DNA of 64,000 nt from Maribellus maritimus (GTDB lineage: Bacteria > Bacteroidota > Bacteroidia > Bacteroidales > Prolixibacteraceae), in contig NZ_JAIKLE010000016.1 in NCBI RefSeq assembly GCF_022267315.1, positions 93,912 to 157,911 of the forward strand, given 5' to 3'. Shown one piece after another: positions 63,881 to 64,000 of this stretch (its first letter is position 1; each line of letters starts with the position of its first letter). Position numbers and translations under genes: made by a program. A model generated the notes under the pieces. That model did not search any database. It saw only the letters and a list, made by a program, of their open reading frames with translations, and was not told the origin of the DNA.

Positions 63881-64000
63881 GATTCAACTCCCTTGTACTA
63901 TTGTTATACCATTTTAAATACAAAATGCCGCATTGAAAATTTTTAGGTAGTGTTTGTTTCCGGTTATTGACATTATGGTTTCGGGTTGCATTTCTATTAC

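Overview
The window looks like chromosomal DNA from a Bacteroidota member. It is AT-rich, and several promoters match the TTTG-N17..20-TAnnTTTG form typical of that phylum. Recognisable Shine-Dalgarno sequences are largely absent. atpD-atpC stand apart from the other ATP synthase genes, and LytTR systems, HYC_CC-type secreted proteins and many lipoproteins are present. An environmental Marinilabiliales/Prolixibacteraceae-like organism would fit, but that placement is an inference. I saw no rRNA, tRNA, CRISPR array, phage or transposase gene.

Layout. 159-15725 (minus) is one seven-gene export operon: ABC ATPase, ABC-2 permease carrying a degenerate M1-peptidase-like domain, TolC, adaptor lipoprotein, an RND pump, a second RND pump fused through an extra six-helix membrane block to a complete ABC ATPase domain, and a small ABC-2 permease. 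It therefore encodes two ABC modules and two RND modules around one adaptor and one TolC, and is the most unusual system here. 15726-17036 holds a small secreted-protein gene and what looks like its decayed duplicate. 17396-20450 (plus) carries a PagL-like acyloxyacyl hydrolase, ComB and a PatB/MalY C-S lyase. 20451-25147 (minus) is a tight six-gene run: START-domain protein, DUF2062, SDR, epimerase, LytS-like kinase and LytTR regulator. 25340-31659 (minus) carries GT9, atpC, atpD, a polyprenyl synthase and an MMPL-type exporter.

31773-33919 (minus) has a PQQ-propeller lipoprotein and a protein-L-isoaspartate methyltransferase with a signal peptide. 34143-37064 (plus) is a YceI / outer-membrane barrel / YceI / Rrf2 cluster with a candidate operator at its promoter. 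37203-39764 is an S9 (DPP-IV-type) peptidase. 39884-45472 (minus) is a CzcCBA-like divalent-cation efflux operon. 45747-49465 (plus) is a molybdenum-cofactor operon (moeA, an unusually short moaA, moaC, a MOSC-MogA fusion) behind a structured leader that is probably a Moco/Tuco-type riboswitch. A GH31 lipoprotein and a CoA-disulfide-reductase-like protein with tandem rhodanese domains follow.

54008-62699 (plus) is a copper/silver-type locus: an HMA-AraC fusion regulator, a CopZ-like HMA protein, a HYC_CC-type Cys-rich protein, a CusA-like pump with a large membrane insertion, TolC, a CusB-like adaptor with an N-terminal metal-binding domain and C-terminal DUF3347, and a secreted HMA protein. 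The window ends with a second methyltransferase bearing a signal peptide (minus) and a GC-rich, highly structured intergenic segment at about 63731-63880.
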